DNA from: Oscillospiraceae bacterium
GTDB taxonomy: Bacteria > Bacillota > Clostridia > Oscillospirales > Oscillospiraceae
Direction: 5' to 3'
DNA length: 39,080 nucleotides
NCBI GenBank assembly: GCA_015067785.1
Contig: SVLR01000020.1
Coordinates: 1-39,080, forward strand
In this document: one piece after another, positions 1 through 7,986 of the stretch
Layout: every line of letters starts with the position of its first letter
Numbering within the stretch: position 1 is the stretch's first letter
The notes under the pieces: generated by a model
The model's input: only the letters and a program-made list of their open reading frames with translations
What the model was told of the DNA's origin: nothing
Databases searched by the model: none
Made by a program: the position numbers and the translations under genes

Positions 1-191
1 TCCAGTTCGATTACAAGTTTTGCTTCCGCACTGTAAAAGTCAGCAATATATTTCCCTAAAATCTTTTGCCTGGAAAAGCGAACAGGATAGGTGCGCAGAA
101 AATCATACCAAAGGTGGCGTTCTTCTTTTGTCATTTCTTTTCGCAACTGCTTTGCCAGTGGAACTAACTGCTTATTATGCTTCGACTGCAC
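1..191 (-). CDS. DUF559 / Vsr-like endonuclease-domain protein, N-terminal part (cut by window edge)
   Basis: Translating the minus strand from a GTG at 191-189 gives an uninterrupted frame to the window edge. It contains LRKEMTKEERHLWYDFLR, then RFSRQKILGKYIADFY and KLVIELD, the hallmark N-terminal blocks of DUF559 proteins, which belong to the Vsr/restriction-endonuclease-like fold. The final E and D would be part of the predicted catalytic site; the C-terminal half lies outside the window. A GGAGGG at 198-203 sits 6 nt before the GTG and decides the start. That Shine-Dalgarno sequence is itself the end of a palindromic repeat unit (193-250), so the repeat appears to supply the translation signal. 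The cellular role of DUF559 proteins is not established; a DNA repair or mobility function is inference. Confidence 0.75.
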   Translation of the reverse strand, partial: MQSKHNKQLVPLAKQLRKEMTKEERHLWYDFLRTYPVRFSRQKILGKYIADFYSAEAKLVIEL

Positions 192-192
192 T

Positions 193-250
193 ACAATCCC
201 TCCGTCACGGCTTGCGCCGTGCCACCTCCCTTTACACAAGGGAGGCTTCG
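193..250 (-). repeat. Palindromic intergenic repeat unit, family R (single copy)
   Basis: On the minus strand the unit has a CCTCCCTT/AAGGGAGG stem-loop, then TGGC, a second stem-loop CACGGCGCAAGCCGTG, and a GACGGAGGGATTG end. The same architecture, with different loop sequences, recurs as inverted pairs at 15274-15374 and 16184-16323. The unit ends a few bases before the DUF559 GTG start. Confidence 0.75.
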
Positions 251-287
251 CGCTGTTTTAAACTGATAGACAAATCAAGCTTATTGG

Positions 288-1697
288 TCAGTTCGCTTTT
301 GTTTGCAAATCCTCCGTATGAACGGATATGCGGATATAGTCGTCGGCCTTTTCCCTACTTAAAAGAACAACACTTTCAACATGGGCGCATCTTGGGAAAA
401 GGTCAGCCGCTTGGGCGTTTTTTACCGCGTAGCCGCGGTCTTTTAGCAGTGCCACATCTCGGGCAAGGGTTGCCGGGTCGCAGGAGACATAGACGATTCT
501 CCGGGGCGCAAAGCGGCAGAGCGCTTCGATGGCATCAGCATTTAAGCCCTTTCTGGGTGGGTCGACCACGACTACATCCACCCGGATGCCTTTTTCTTCC
601 AGCTCCAGAGCCGCCTTACCTGCATCACCGCAGATAAATTCCGCATTTGTGATTCCGTTGCGGAGCGCATTTTCCCGTGCATCCTGCACCGCCTGCTCCA
701 CTACCTCGACACCGATGACCTTCCCTGCCGCCTTTGCCATTGCCAGCGTGATCGTACCCACGCCGCAGTAAAGGTCTAACACCGTGTCTTCTTTGGTGAT
801 CTCCGCTTGGCTAATTGCCGCATCGTAGAGCCGCTGGGCCTGATGGTGATTCACCTGATAAAAAGACCGTGGTGACAGCCGGAAGGTAAGTCCGCACAGC
901 GTATCTTCAATATAGCCCGGGCCGTAGAGGGTAATAAATTCGTCACCTAAGACCGTATTCCCTTTTTTGGTATTCACAGACAGCACCAAGGTAGCAAAGC
1001 CGGGCACTTTTTGAAGCCGCTCGATCAGCGCCTCCACCCGGGGCAGCTTCCGTCCGTTGACCGCAAGGCACACCAACACTTCCCCGGACACCGCGCCACG
1101 GCGGACATAAATATGCCGAAGTAATCCCTTGCCTGTGGTCTCATCGTAGACCGTCACCCGGAATTGGTTGACATAATCAATCACCAAATCCTTGACCATA
1201 TCCATCTCTGGGGGCAAAATCAGGCATTTTTCATTTTCCACTACCTGATGGGTGCCCGCACGGAAAAAACCTGCATAGGCTCTCCCCTTCTTGACGGACA
1301 CCGGATACTGGGCTTTATTGCGATAACCGTAGCAGGTGGGCGCAGACAAAATCGGTATACTTTCAAAGCTTTCGCCGCCGATGCGGTTTAGCGCCTGACG
1401 GACACGCTCTGCCTTCAGATCAGTCTCTTCCTCGTAATCCATATGCCAAAAATCACAGCCGCCGCAGAGCTTTGCCACCGGGCATTCCCGGTTGACCCGA
1501 TGGGGGGATTTTTCCAAAATTTCCGTAATTTTACCGGCTGCCCAGGTCTTACCCACCTTCTCGATGCGGAGGCGGCACTTTTCGCCCCGAATGGCATTTG
1601 GCACAAAGACGGCGCAGCCTTCAATTTTGGCAATTCCCTGCCCCTCGGCAGTATAGTCGCAAATAACAGCTTCATAAATGCCGTTTTTTTCGAGCAT
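288..1697 (-). CDS. rlmD: 23S rRNA (uracil-5-)-methyltransferase, RlmD/RlmCD (TrmA) family
   Basis: This SAM-dependent enzyme makes m5U in 23S rRNA. The protein is 469 aa, normal for the family. An N-terminal TRAM domain (about 1-60) is followed by four Cys for a 4Fe-4S cluster (C72, C78, C81, C158). The C-terminal Rossmann methyltransferase carries the SAM motif VLDLYCGVGT (306-315), VVVDPPRKGL (near 377-385) and the nucleophile C406 in VSCDPATLARD. The ATG overlaps the stop of the upstream acetyltransferase by one base (TAATG) and follows a good GGAGG, so the two genes are translationally coupled. In Gram-positives one enzyme of this family may methylate two sites, so the exact target uridine cannot be read from sequence; the symbol denotes the family. 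Confidence 0.93.
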   Translation of the reverse strand: MLEKNGIYEAVICDYTAEGQGIAKIEGCAVFVPNAIRGEKCRLRIEKVGKTWAAGKITEILEKSPHRVNRECPVAKLCGGCDFWHMDYEEETDLKAERVRQALNRIGGESFESIPILSAPTCYGYRNKAQYPVSVKKGRAYAGFFRAGTHQVVENEKCLILPPEMDMVKDLVIDYVNQFRVTVYDETTGKGLLRHIYVRRGAVSGEVLVCLAVNGRKLPRVEALIERLQKVPGFATLVLSVNTKKGNTVLGDEFITLYGPGYIEDTLCGLTFRLSPRSFYQVNHHQAQRLYDAAISQAEITKEDTVLDLYCGVGTITLAMAKAAGKVIGVEVVEQAVQDARENALRNGITNAEFICGDAGKAALELEEKGIRVDVVVVDPPRKGLNADAIEALCRFAPRRIVYVSCDPATLARDVALLKDRGYAVKNAQAADLFPRCAHVESVVLLSREKADDYIRISVHTEDLQTKAN

Positions 1698-2173
1698 TAC
1701 TTTTCCTCCAAAATGGTCTCCATTATGTAGCGCTGGGGTCTCATTCCCATTTCCTCATAAAACTTTACCGCGCCGGCATTATCGCTCCAAACATGGAGAG
1801 TCAGATTATAACACCCTATCTTTTTTGCATAATCGCAGACATAGGTATGCAGCGCCTTGCCCACACCCATCCGCCGGGCAGAGCCCGCTACGCACAGATC
1901 CTCCAAAAACATCTCCTTACGGTCCGCCATAACGGGATGCCCGCAAAAGTGCTTGATCTCGCAGAAGCTATAGCCCAGCACCGTGTCTCCCTCCACCGCA
2001 ACGAATGTGGGTGTTTCGGGATCTGCCATCCGGGCAAGCACCTGGGACGCACCGTATTTTTGGGCATTTGCCTGAAAGATATCCGGACGGATATGATAAT
2101 GCACCTGCCCGATCTCCTCTAAAAGAGCCAAGATCTGCAGCGCATCCTCCGGCTTTGCAAAACGAATTTCCAT
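1697..2173 (-). CDS. GNAT family N-acetyltransferase
   Basis: A 158-aa single-domain GNAT protein that would transfer an acetyl group from acetyl-CoA to an amine. The acetyl-CoA loop RRMGVGKAL (100-108) follows strand beta-4 (EMFLEDLCVA), and the motif-B region has NAGAVKFYEEMGM, typical for the C-terminal substrate half. The substrate is unknown. It resembles generic amino-group acetyltransferases rather than RimI. AGGAGGTG lies 6-7 nt before the ATG. It is the first gene of a two-gene unit with the rRNA methyltransferase, from its own extended -10 promoter at 2197-2225. Confidence 0.85.
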   Translation of the reverse strand: MEIRFAKPEDALQILALLEEIGQVHYHIRPDIFQANAQKYGASQVLARMADPETPTFVAVEGDTVLGYSFCEIKHFCGHPVMADRKEMFLEDLCVAGSARRMGVGKALHTYVCDYAKKIGCYNLTLHVWSDNAGAVKFYEEMGMRPQRYIMETILEEK

Positions 2174-2196
2174 AACTGCACCTCCTGTTTTTCCCC

Positions 2197-2225
2197 ATTA
2201 TAGCACAAAAAATCCCCTCCGTAAA
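2197..2225 (-). promoter_or_regulatory. Sigma-A-like promoter for the GNAT-rlmD unit
   Basis: On the minus strand TTTACG is separated by 17 bp from TATAAT, with a TGC extension just before the -10 box. The -35 box touches the base of the terminator hairpin of the upstream lipoprotein gene. Confidence 0.65.
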
Positions 2226-2261
2226 TACGAAAAAGCTCTCCGATGGAGAGCTTTTCGTATT
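2224..2261 (-). terminator. Intrinsic terminator of the barnase-like lipoprotein gene
   Basis: Nearly perfect stem around the loop GAT at 2242-2244: arms AATACGAAAAAGCTCTCC and GGAGAGCTTTTCGTATT. The minus-strand RNA ends in a U-rich run. The right arm overlaps the stop codon at 2260-2262 by two bases. Confidence 0.8.
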
Positions 2262-3258
2262 ATGCCGCAGTCAGATCTGCGTATACCGTTTCTACATAGG
2301 GCGTGGGATTGCAGCCGGTATTGCTGGAATATTCGCCACCGCCGGTGACATTTCCAAACATCTCGCCCCAACCGCCATAGTAGTTTAGATATTCCCGGAA
2401 ATCATTGTAGTGATTGTGGGTATAAAAGACATAAATTTCGCCCTTTTCCGCCTCGAAAATGCCGTTTCTGTCCTTATCCTGCCGGGCATAAACGATCCGG
2501 GCAGCGCCCCGGGTGATCTTGGTGCCGGTATTATAGGGGGAAGGACTATATCCGGGCGTAGTAGTGCCGGTGGTACCAATGTCCAACTCATAATAGGAAA
2601 GACTGCCACCGCAGCCGGAAATGTCCGGCAGCTCCGGCTCATAGGGATACCGGCTGGTATCTCCGGAGAAATAGCTGTGATTTACCCGCAAATATTCGCC
2701 CCAGATGCTGGAGGACGGCTTTGCGCTCTTTTTAGAGTCATAATTGGCTGGCAGGCTGCCGGACGCACCGCCAAAGGCGTACATATAGGCAGCTACCTCC
2801 TCGAGGGTTATATACCCGCCGCCTTTATAGATTCGCAGCACTTCTTCACCGCGACCGTCGCAAACGATGTAGGTATTGCCGTCATCTGCATAGTGCGCAG
2901 CAGTATTTCGCACATACTTACCGTTCTCCACAGGACGGTCCTCTGCCTCCTGCGCATACTGACCGGGCACTTCTAAAATACCGGACAGCAGGCCATGCCG
3001 GGAACGGTAGCTTGCATTGGTGTAACAGCAGGCAGGCGAATAATCCGCATAGAATGCCGTCTTATCTACATCCCGATAGGGGTCTTGGTCGGGGCATTGA
3101 TGTGCCGGCTCGGTAGGCTCTGTGGGTGCATCCGTAGGCCCTGCAGGCTCGGTCGCACCTATAGTCGGTTCCGTGGGCACAATGGGAAGTCCCGGAATAT
3201 CGCAGGCGCTCAACAGCAGAAGCAGCGCCAATATAAGCGCAAGTAAACGAAGCTTCAT
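2260..3258 (-). CDS. Secreted lipoprotein with barnase-like ribonuclease domain
   Basis: 332 aa. A signal peptide with lipobox LSAC puts the lipid anchor on C19. A Pro/Thr/Glu-rich linker (about 27-52) follows, with many acidic PTEPT-like units. The C-terminal half aligns by eye with barnase: ITLEEVAAYM then LPANYDSKKSA (169-179; barnase has LPDNYITKSEA), YYELDI (222-227; barnase READI), TRGAARIVY (249-257) and FYTHNHYNDF (278-287; barnase KTTDHYQTF). The four barnase catalytic positions (Glu73, Arg83, Arg87, His102) correspond to E224, R250, R254 and H283. Family membership is inference from these motifs, and an inserted segment at 259-275 is unusual. No adjacent barstar-like inhibitor is seen. 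The gene starts 16-20 bp after the pnp terminator, so its promoter is unclear; it may depend on read-through. Confidence 0.7.
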   Translation of the reverse strand: MKLRLLALILALLLLLSACDIPGLPIVPTEPTIGATEPAGPTDAPTEPTEPAHQCPDQDPYRDVDKTAFYADYSPACCYTNASYRSRHGLLSGILEVPGQYAQEAEDRPVENGKYVRNTAAHYADDGNTYIVCDGRGEEVLRIYKGGGYITLEEVAAYMYAFGGASGSLPANYDSKKSAKPSSSIWGEYLRVNHSYFSGDTSRYPYEPELPDISGCGGSLSYYELDIGTTGTTTPGYSPSPYNTGTKITRGAARIVYARQDKDRNGIFEAEKGEIYVFYTHNHYNDFREYLNYYGGWGEMFGNVTGGGEYSSNTGCNPTPYVETVYADLTAA

Positions 3259-3273
3259 ATTTCTTTTCCTCTC

Positions 3274-3305
3274 AAAAAAGACACCGCATATGCAGTGTCT
3301 TTTTT
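3274..3305 (-). terminator. Intrinsic terminator downstream of pnp
   Basis: Hairpin with arms AAAAAAGACAC and GTGTCTTTTTT around a GCATATGC centre. The minus-strand RNA finishes in six U. It separates pnp from the lipoprotein gene. Confidence 0.8.
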
Positions 3306-3354
3306 ACGATTTATTAGGGGGTTATCGGGCAATATCGGGGGGTTATTTTCCCGA

Positions 3355-5478
3355 TCAGGCGTTGCCTTCCATTTCCTTCAGGGCGTCCTTGCGGCTGAAG
3401 TTTGCACGGCCCTTCTCGTCGAAGCCCATGAACTTGACCCAAGTCATATCGCCCAAATTCAGAACATCCTCGACCTTCTCTACGCGACGGTTCTCCAGCT
3501 TGGAGATGTGGACCATACCGTCATGACCGGGGGCGATCTCCACAAATGCACCGATGGGCAGGATACGAACCACCTTGCCGTAGTAGAGCTTACCAACCTC
3601 GGGAACGAAGCAGATGTCGTCCACCATCTTCTTGGCAGCGTAAGCAGCTGCAGAGTCCACAGCGGAGATGAATACGGAGCCATCGTCCTCGATGTCCACC
3701 TTGGCACCGGTGTCTGCGCAGATCTTCTGAATGGTCTTGCCGCCGGAGCCGATGACCTCGCGGATCTTGTCCACGGGGATCTGCATTGCGATCATCTTGG
3801 GCGCGTACTCGGAAACCTCAGCGCGGGGTGCGGGGATGGCGGGCAGCATGCACTCGTCAATGATTACAAGACGAGCCTTGCGGCAGCGCTCCAGAGCGTC
3901 TGCAATGATCTCCATGGTCAGGCCCTTGTTCTTCAGGTCCATCTGGATGGCGGTGATACCCTCGGTGGTACCGGCAACCTTGAAGTCCATCTCACCGTGG
4001 AAGTCCTCGACACCCTGAATGTCGGTAAAGGTTCTCCACTCACCGGTCTCCTGATCGGAGATCAGGCCGCAGGAAATACCTGCAACAGGACGCTTAATGG
4101 GAACACCGGCATCCATCAGTGCCAAAGTAGAGCCACAGATAGATCCCTGAGAGGTGGAGCCATTGGAGGAAAGGACCTCGGAAACCACGCGGATGGCGTA
4201 GGGGAACTCCTCCACAGAGGGAATCACAGGCAGCAGCGCTTTCTCGGCCAGTGCACCGTGACCGATCTCGCGGCGGGAGGTGGAGCGGGCAGCTCTTGCC
4301 TCACCGGTGGAGAATGCGGGGAAGTTATAGTGGTGGATATAGCGCTTGGTGTCCTCTGCGTAGATGGTGTCCAGCTTCTGTGCAGCGGACAGGGTGTTCA
4401 ATGTGCAGATGGACAGAACCTGGGTCTGACCACGGGTAAAGAGACCGGAGCCGTGCACGCGGGGCAGCAGACCAACCTCAGCGCCCAAGGGGCGGATATC
4501 GTCCATACCACGGCCGTCCACGCGCTTGCCCTGCAGCAGCCACTTCTTGACGACCTTCTTCTGCATCTTATAGAGGCAGACCTCGATGTGGGTCTCAAAG
4601 TCCTCGTACTTTTCACCGAACTTTTCTGCAAAGTCAAGCCGGGCAGCGGTCAGCCGCTCCTCACGGACATTCTTGTCGTCGGTGTCCAGCGCATACTCGA
4701 TCTGACCCAGACCGTAAGCGATCAGGTCGTCCAGCAGCTCGTGGTTTACGGCAGCCTTCTCAAAAGTGAACTTGGGCTTGCCGATCTCAGCGACGATGGT
4801 GTTAATGAACTTTACGATCTCCATATTGGTCTCGTGGGCAATACGGATGCACTCGTAAACGATGGCTTCGGGTGCTTCGTTGGCTTCGGTCTCGATCATA
4901 ACGACCTTCTCGAAGGTGGAAGCGATGCAGACAAAGCAGTCGCAGGCAGCGCGCTCGTCAGCAGAGGGGTTAATCACATAGCGGTCGCCGATGTGGGCAA
5001 CATTGGTGGTGGCCACAGGTCCGTTCCAGGGCACATCGGAAGATGCGATGGCAATAGATGCGCCCAGAGATGCAACGATCTCAACAGGGTTCTCATCGTC
5101 GTTAGCAAAAACGGTGCAGGTCACGACAGTGTCGTTGCGCAGCTCCTCATCAAAGAGGGGACGCATAGGACGGTCGATGATGCGGCTGTTGAGGATGCCC
5201 CGCTCGGAGGGCTTGCCCTCACGACGGTTAAAGGAGCCGGGGATGCGGCCCACGGAGTACATTCTCTCCTCGAACTCGATGGTCAGAGGGAAGTAGTCAA
5301 TACCGGCCTTGGGAATGGGGTTGCAGGTGACGGTGGTGAGCACCACAGTATCACCGTAACGGCAGATGCATTCTGCATTGGCAAGCTCTGCCACCTTACC
5401 GGTCTCTACGGTAAAGGGGCGGCCGCCGATCTCGGTCTCAAAGACCTTGTGATTGGGGAAAGTCTTGCGAGTAATCAT
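3355..5478 (-). CDS. pnp: Polyribonucleotide nucleotidyltransferase (PNPase)
   Basis: This 3'-5' phosphorolytic exoribonuclease forms the trimeric core of RNA decay and uses phosphate and Mg2+. The 707-aa length is canonical. In order: first RNase PH-like domain (about 10-145, with [14 protein letters not shown]), an alpha-helical linker, the second RNase PH domain (about 315-540, with [12 protein letters not shown] and the catalytic-region block [14 protein letters not shown]), a KH domain with [15 protein letters not shown], and a C-terminal S1 domain with [17 protein letters not shown]. The ATG is set by TAGGAGGT 7 nt upstream. It follows rpsO as in many bacteria, but a terminator and a long leader hairpin lie between them, pointing to separate control. 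Confidence 0.98.
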   Translation of the reverse strand: MITRKTFPNHKVFETEIGGRPFTVETGKVAELANAECICRYGDTVVLTTVTCNPIPKAGIDYFPLTIEFEERMYSVGRIPGSFNRREGKPSERGILNSRIIDRPMRPLFDEELRNDTVVTCTVFANDDENPVEIVASLGASIAIASSDVPWNGPVATTNVAHIGDRYVINPSADERAACDCFVCIASTFEKVVMIETEANEAPEAIVYECIRIAHETNMEIVKFINTIVAEIGKPKFTFEKAAVNHELLDDLIAYGLGQIEYALDTDDKNVREERLTAARLDFAEKFGEKYEDFETHIEVCLYKMQKKVVKKWLLQGKRVDGRGMDDIRPLGAEVGLLPRVHGSGLFTRGQTQVLSICTLNTLSAAQKLDTIYAEDTKRYIHHYNFPAFSTGEARAARSTSRREIGHGALAEKALLPVIPSVEEFPYAIRVVSEVLSSNGSTSQGSICGSTLALMDAGVPIKRPVAGISCGLISDQETGEWRTFTDIQGVEDFHGEMDFKVAGTTEGITAIQMDLKNKGLTMEIIADALERCRKARLVIIDECMLPAIPAPRAEVSEYAPKMIAMQIPVDKIREVIGSGGKTIQKICADTGAKVDIEDDGSVFISAVDSAAAYAAKKMVDDICFVPEVGKLYYGKVVRILPIGAFVEIAPGHDGMVHISKLENRRVEKVEDVLNLGDMTWVKFMGFDEKGRANFSRKDALKEMEGNA

Positions 5479-5507
5479 TTGTTTACCTCCTATAATTTCT
5501 GTGTGTT

Positions 5508-5575
5508 CGGGAGGTTTAGCACTTGAAACTATTGCCGATTCTCAGCAACACTTTCAACTGCTAAAGCTTCTCCCG
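5508..5575 (-). promoter_or_regulatory. Long imperfect hairpin in the pnp 5' leader
   Basis: On the minus strand the arms read CGGGAG, TTTAGCA, TTGAAA, TTGC and then GGCAA, TTTCAA, TGCTAAA, CTCCCG. This makes four helices stacked with small internal loops, ending 29 nt before the pnp ATG. There is no U-tract, so it is not a terminator. Enteric pnp leaders carry a comparable hairpin cut by RNase III for autoregulation; equivalence here is inference. Confidence 0.6.
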
Positions 5576-5608
5576 ATTTCGTTTGCTTTTTCACAGCAGA
5601 TTTGTTGT

Positions 5609-5642
5609 GAAAAAAGGGAGATGACGGTATCCGTCATCTCCC
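5609..5642 (-). terminator. Intrinsic terminator / attenuator after rpsO
   Basis: Perfect 12-bp stem GGGAGATGACGG/CCGTCATCTCCC with loop TAT. On the minus strand it is followed by six T. It lies 9 nt past the rpsO stop. Confidence 0.9.
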
Positions 5643-5651
5643 CCAGTGTTC

Positions 5652-5918
5652 TTACTTACGGATACCCAGCTTTGCGATGATTGCACGGTAACGGTTGATG
5701 TCCTTCTTTGCCAGATAGTCCAGCAGGCTACGACGCTTACCAACCATCATCAGCAGACCACGACGGGAGTGGTTGTCGTGCTTGTGGGTGCGCAGGTGAT
5801 CGGTCAGCTCGTTGATGCGAGCAGTCAGGATTGCGATCTGTACCTCAGGAGAACCGGTATCGCCCTCGTGGGTAGCATTTTCCAGAATTACCTGGGTCTT
5901 TTTTTCCTTCTGAATCAT
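5652..5918 (-). CDS. rpsO: 30S ribosomal protein S15
   Basis: S15 binds the 16S rRNA central-domain three-way junction and bridges the subunits. The 88-aa frame has [33 protein letters not shown] and [12 protein letters not shown], all family signatures. A four-codon-longer frame begins with a GTG at 5930, but that GTG lies inside the ribosome binding sequence AAAGGTGG. The ATG at 5918, giving MIQKEKKTQ, fits both spacing and family length. It is transcribed from the promoter at 6029-6057 through a structured leader of about 100 nt. Confidence 0.97.
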   Translation of the reverse strand: MIQKEKKTQVILENATHEGDTGSPEVQIAILTARINELTDHLRTHKHDNHSRRGLLMMVGKRRSLLDYLAKKDINRYRAIIAKLGIRK

Positions 5919-6022
5919 TGTTTTTTCCACCTTTTACGAAATTTACCCTGCGCTAAGTAAAGGGTCGGTGTCTTCCCGAAACCGAGCAGCGGGCATAGAA
6001 ATATTGTCCGGCCGAAGCCAGC
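5919..6022 (-). promoter_or_regulatory. Structured 5' leader of rpsO (candidate S15 autoregulatory RNA)
   Basis: Between promoter and start codon the minus-strand RNA can fold three consecutive hairpins: one capped by a UUCG tetraloop (6008-6021), TCGGT/ACCGA arms (6081-side pairs within 5965-5985), and ACCCT/AGGGT arms (5945-5965). S15 leaders in several phyla are known to bind the protein; no conserved model is assigned here. Confidence 0.45.
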
Positions 6023-6028
6023 TCGATT

Positions 6029-6057
6029 ATGATATCATAGTTTTTTCCAAATGTAAA
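6029..6057 (-). promoter_or_regulatory. Sigma-A promoter of rpsO
   Basis: On the minus strand TTTACA is 17 bp from TATCAT. It begins a few bases beyond the ribF stop codon. Confidence 0.75.
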
Positions 6058-6063
6058 GTATTT

Positions 6064-6951
6064 TTATACGTAATTTTTGAAGAATTTCCGGGTTTCGGTT
6101 GCATTTTTTTGAATTTCCACCTGCAATTCCTCCAGGGAATCGAACTTTCGCTCCGGACGGAGGAATTGATAAAAGAGCAAATGCAACTGTTTTCCGTAAA
6201 TATCGCCCTCAAAATCCAAAAGCCAAGGCTCTACGGTGATGTGCGTCCCAGATACCGTTGGCCGTGTGCCCACATTGGTCACCGCCATATATTCCTTGCC
6301 GTCTACCGTTGCCGTGCAGGCATACACGCCCAGCTTGGGACAGACCACATTCTCCGGCAGCGCAATATTTGCCGTCGGAATGCCAACGGTATGCCCCAGT
6401 CCCCTGCCGTGGATCACTTCCCCGGAGAGAAGATGGGGGTGTCCCAAAAAGGCAGTTGCCTTTTCCATCTCCCCCCCTGTGATCAACTCCCGGATGTAGG
6501 TAGAGCTGACACGAACACCGTCTATCATTTGTTGCGGTACGATGGCAAAGGGCAGCTCCCGCGCCTTACAAAAGCTTTCCAGCTTTTGGGCAGTACCAAC
6601 CCCCTCTGCGCCGAAACGAAAATCGCTGCCGCAGACAAAGCCTGCCGCGCCCTGCTCCACAAGACCCCCTAAAAAGGCAGCCCAATGGGTATGCATCAGC
6701 TCTTCATCAAAAGGCAGCTCTGCCACATAGTCCATCCCGCCGGTCAGCAGGAGTAACCGACGGTCCTCCATCCTGTTGATGAGCCGGGGCGTATCTCCGG
6801 AGACCAAGCTGTCCGGGTGATTGGTAAAGGTAATGACACCGGCATTGCAGCTATATCTGTCTGCCAAATGACGGCAAGCCGTCAGCAATGCCTGATGTCC
6901 CAAATGCACCCCGTCGAAAAACCCGAGGGCGTAAATTGTTGGTTTTGTCAT
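6064..6951 (-). CDS. ribF: Bifunctional riboflavin kinase / FAD synthetase
   Basis: Phosphorylates riboflavin to FMN and adenylylates FMN to FAD. The N-terminal nucleotidyltransferase domain opens with YALGFFDGVHLGHQALL; the C-terminal flavokinase domain has GRGLGHTVGIPTANI followed by GVYACTATVDGKEY and VTNVGTRPT. The start at 6951 (MTKPTIYALGFFDG) is preferred because AGGTG lies 6 nt upstream and family alignment begins there. An upstream in-frame ATG would add 20 residues translated from a low-complexity TTGACAA repeat. The product is 295 aa, normal for RibF. It is the last gene of the rimP operon. Confidence 0.95.
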   Translation of the reverse strand: MTKPTIYALGFFDGVHLGHQALLTACRHLADRYSCNAGVITFTNHPDSLVSGDTPRLINRMEDRRLLLLTGGMDYVAELPFDEELMHTHWAAFLGGLVEQGAAGFVCGSDFRFGAEGVGTAQKLESFCKARELPFAIVPQQMIDGVRVSSTYIRELITGGEMEKATAFLGHPHLLSGEVIHGRGLGHTVGIPTANIALPENVVCPKLGVYACTATVDGKEYMAVTNVGTRPTVSGTHITVEPWLLDFEGDIYGKQLHLLFYQFLRPERKFDSLEELQVEIQKNATETRKFFKNYV

Positions 6952-6970
6952 AAAAACACCTACTGTTTTT

Positions 6971-7003
6971 AATTGACAATTGACAATGGACAATTGACAA
7001 TTA
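6971..7003. repeat. Short TTGACAA / TTGTCAA tandem and inverted repeat
   Basis: Four near-copies of a 7-10 bp AATTGACA unit, one degenerate (AATGGACA), fill the truB-ribF gap and include the truB stop codon. The copies resemble -35 boxes, but no matching -10 box is evident. Confidence 0.6.
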
Positions 7004-7861
7004 AACCTCAAAAAAACTCTTTATCGTGGCCATTACTCCGTTTTCTACCTTAGCGAGCATAAGAAATGCGCCGGTTTTGCTGTAGACCCGGTAGGTGCCG
7101 TCGGTCAAATTCAGGGAAAAGCTGTTGCCGTTGCGGCAGCGCTTTTCCTGATTCTCCGTCAGCACAGCCTTGGGATACGCTTCAAACATACTGTCCACCG
7201 GGCGCAGGTATTTTTCGGGGTTCTCCTCTGCGATGAGTGTTTCCAAAGGTACCGCATTTTCCTCGGTATATGCACCGGCAGACACTCTTCGCAGCGCCGC
7301 CATACAGCCGCCGCAGCCGAGTGCCTCGCCAATATCCTTGCACAGGGTGCGGATATAGGTTCCCTTAGAGCAATGGACCAAGAGCTTTGCTTCCAAGCCT
7401 TCAAATTCTTCACATTCCAAACAGAAAATGGTGACCTTCCGGCTCTGCCGCTCTACTTCCCTGCCCTTGCGGGCAAGCTCGTAGAGCTTCTGTCCATTTA
7501 CCTTAATGGCGGAGTACATTGGGGGCACCTGATTGATCTCTCCCTGAAAACGGCAAAGCACCGCTTCCAGCTCCTGCGCCGTTACTGCCACCGGTTTTTC
7601 TTCCAGCACTCGCCCGGTAATGTCCTCCGTGTCGGTGGCGATCCCTAACCGCAGTGTGGCAATATAGGTTTTTTCCGCGTGTTCAAAAAACTCCACCGCC
7701 CGGGTGGCTCTGCCCACAAACACCGGAAGCACACCGGTGGCCATAGGGTCAAGGGTGCCGCCATGACCGATGCGTCGCGTCTTAAAAACGCCCCGCAGCT
7801 TGGAGACCACATCCTGACTTGTCCAGTTTTCCGGCTTGTCCACAATTACGATTCCGTTCAT
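7001..7861 (-). CDS. truB: tRNA pseudouridine(55) synthase
   Basis: Isomerises U55 of the tRNA T-loop to pseudouridine. 286 aa. The catalytic block is GHGGTLDPMATGVLPV with nucleophile D38; a KTYIATLRLG segment and KGTYIRTLCKDIG follow, all typical of TruB. The ATG at 7861 is chosen over an in-frame GTG 15 nt upstream, because GGAGG lies 5 nt before the ATG and overlaps the GTG. The gene lies between rbfA and ribF. In many Firmicutes an nrnA-type phosphoesterase gene sits between rbfA and truB; it is absent here, and a palindromic repeat occupies the space. Confidence 0.97.
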   Translation of the reverse strand: MNGIVIVDKPENWTSQDVVSKLRGVFKTRRIGHGGTLDPMATGVLPVFVGRATRAVEFFEHAEKTYIATLRLGIATDTEDITGRVLEEKPVAVTAQELEAVLCRFQGEINQVPPMYSAIKVNGQKLYELARKGREVERQSRKVTIFCLECEEFEGLEAKLLVHCSKGTYIRTLCKDIGEALGCGGCMAALRRVSAGAYTEENAVPLETLIAEENPEKYLRPVDSMFEAYPKAVLTENQEKRCRNGNSFSLNLTDGTYRVYSKTGAFLMLAKVENGVMATIKSFFEV

Positions 7862-7880
7862 ACATACCTCCGCCACTTCC

Positions 7881-7978
7881 TGTCATTCCGAGCCAGTGCG
7901 CACTCTGGCGTGGGATTCTTTCGAACACCTCTTTAAGATTGCCACACCAGTGACGTCGGTCACTGGTTCGCAATGACA
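7881..7978. repeat. TGTCATT-type palindromic repeat between rbfA and truB
   Basis: The element begins TGTCATT and ends AATGACA. It contains an internal perfect hairpin CCAGTGAC/GTCACTGG (7947-7966) and a second stem GCCAGTGCGCACTCTGGC (about 7892-7909). A shorter relative is at 11507-11554. It has the look of a non-autonomous MITE or REP-like element and no coding content. Confidence 0.65.
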
Positions 7979-7986
7979 ATGCGCGT

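Noticed and set aside
3295..5526. 743-codon open frame antisense to pnp on the plus strand
   Set aside because: It mirrors the codon bias of pnp, has no ribosome binding site and low-complexity Leu/Val/Gly/Asp/His composition; pnp is unambiguous.
6971..7003. TTGACAA copies as multiple promoters
   Set aside because: No -10 boxes at the right spacing on either strand; low-complexity repeat is the simpler reading.
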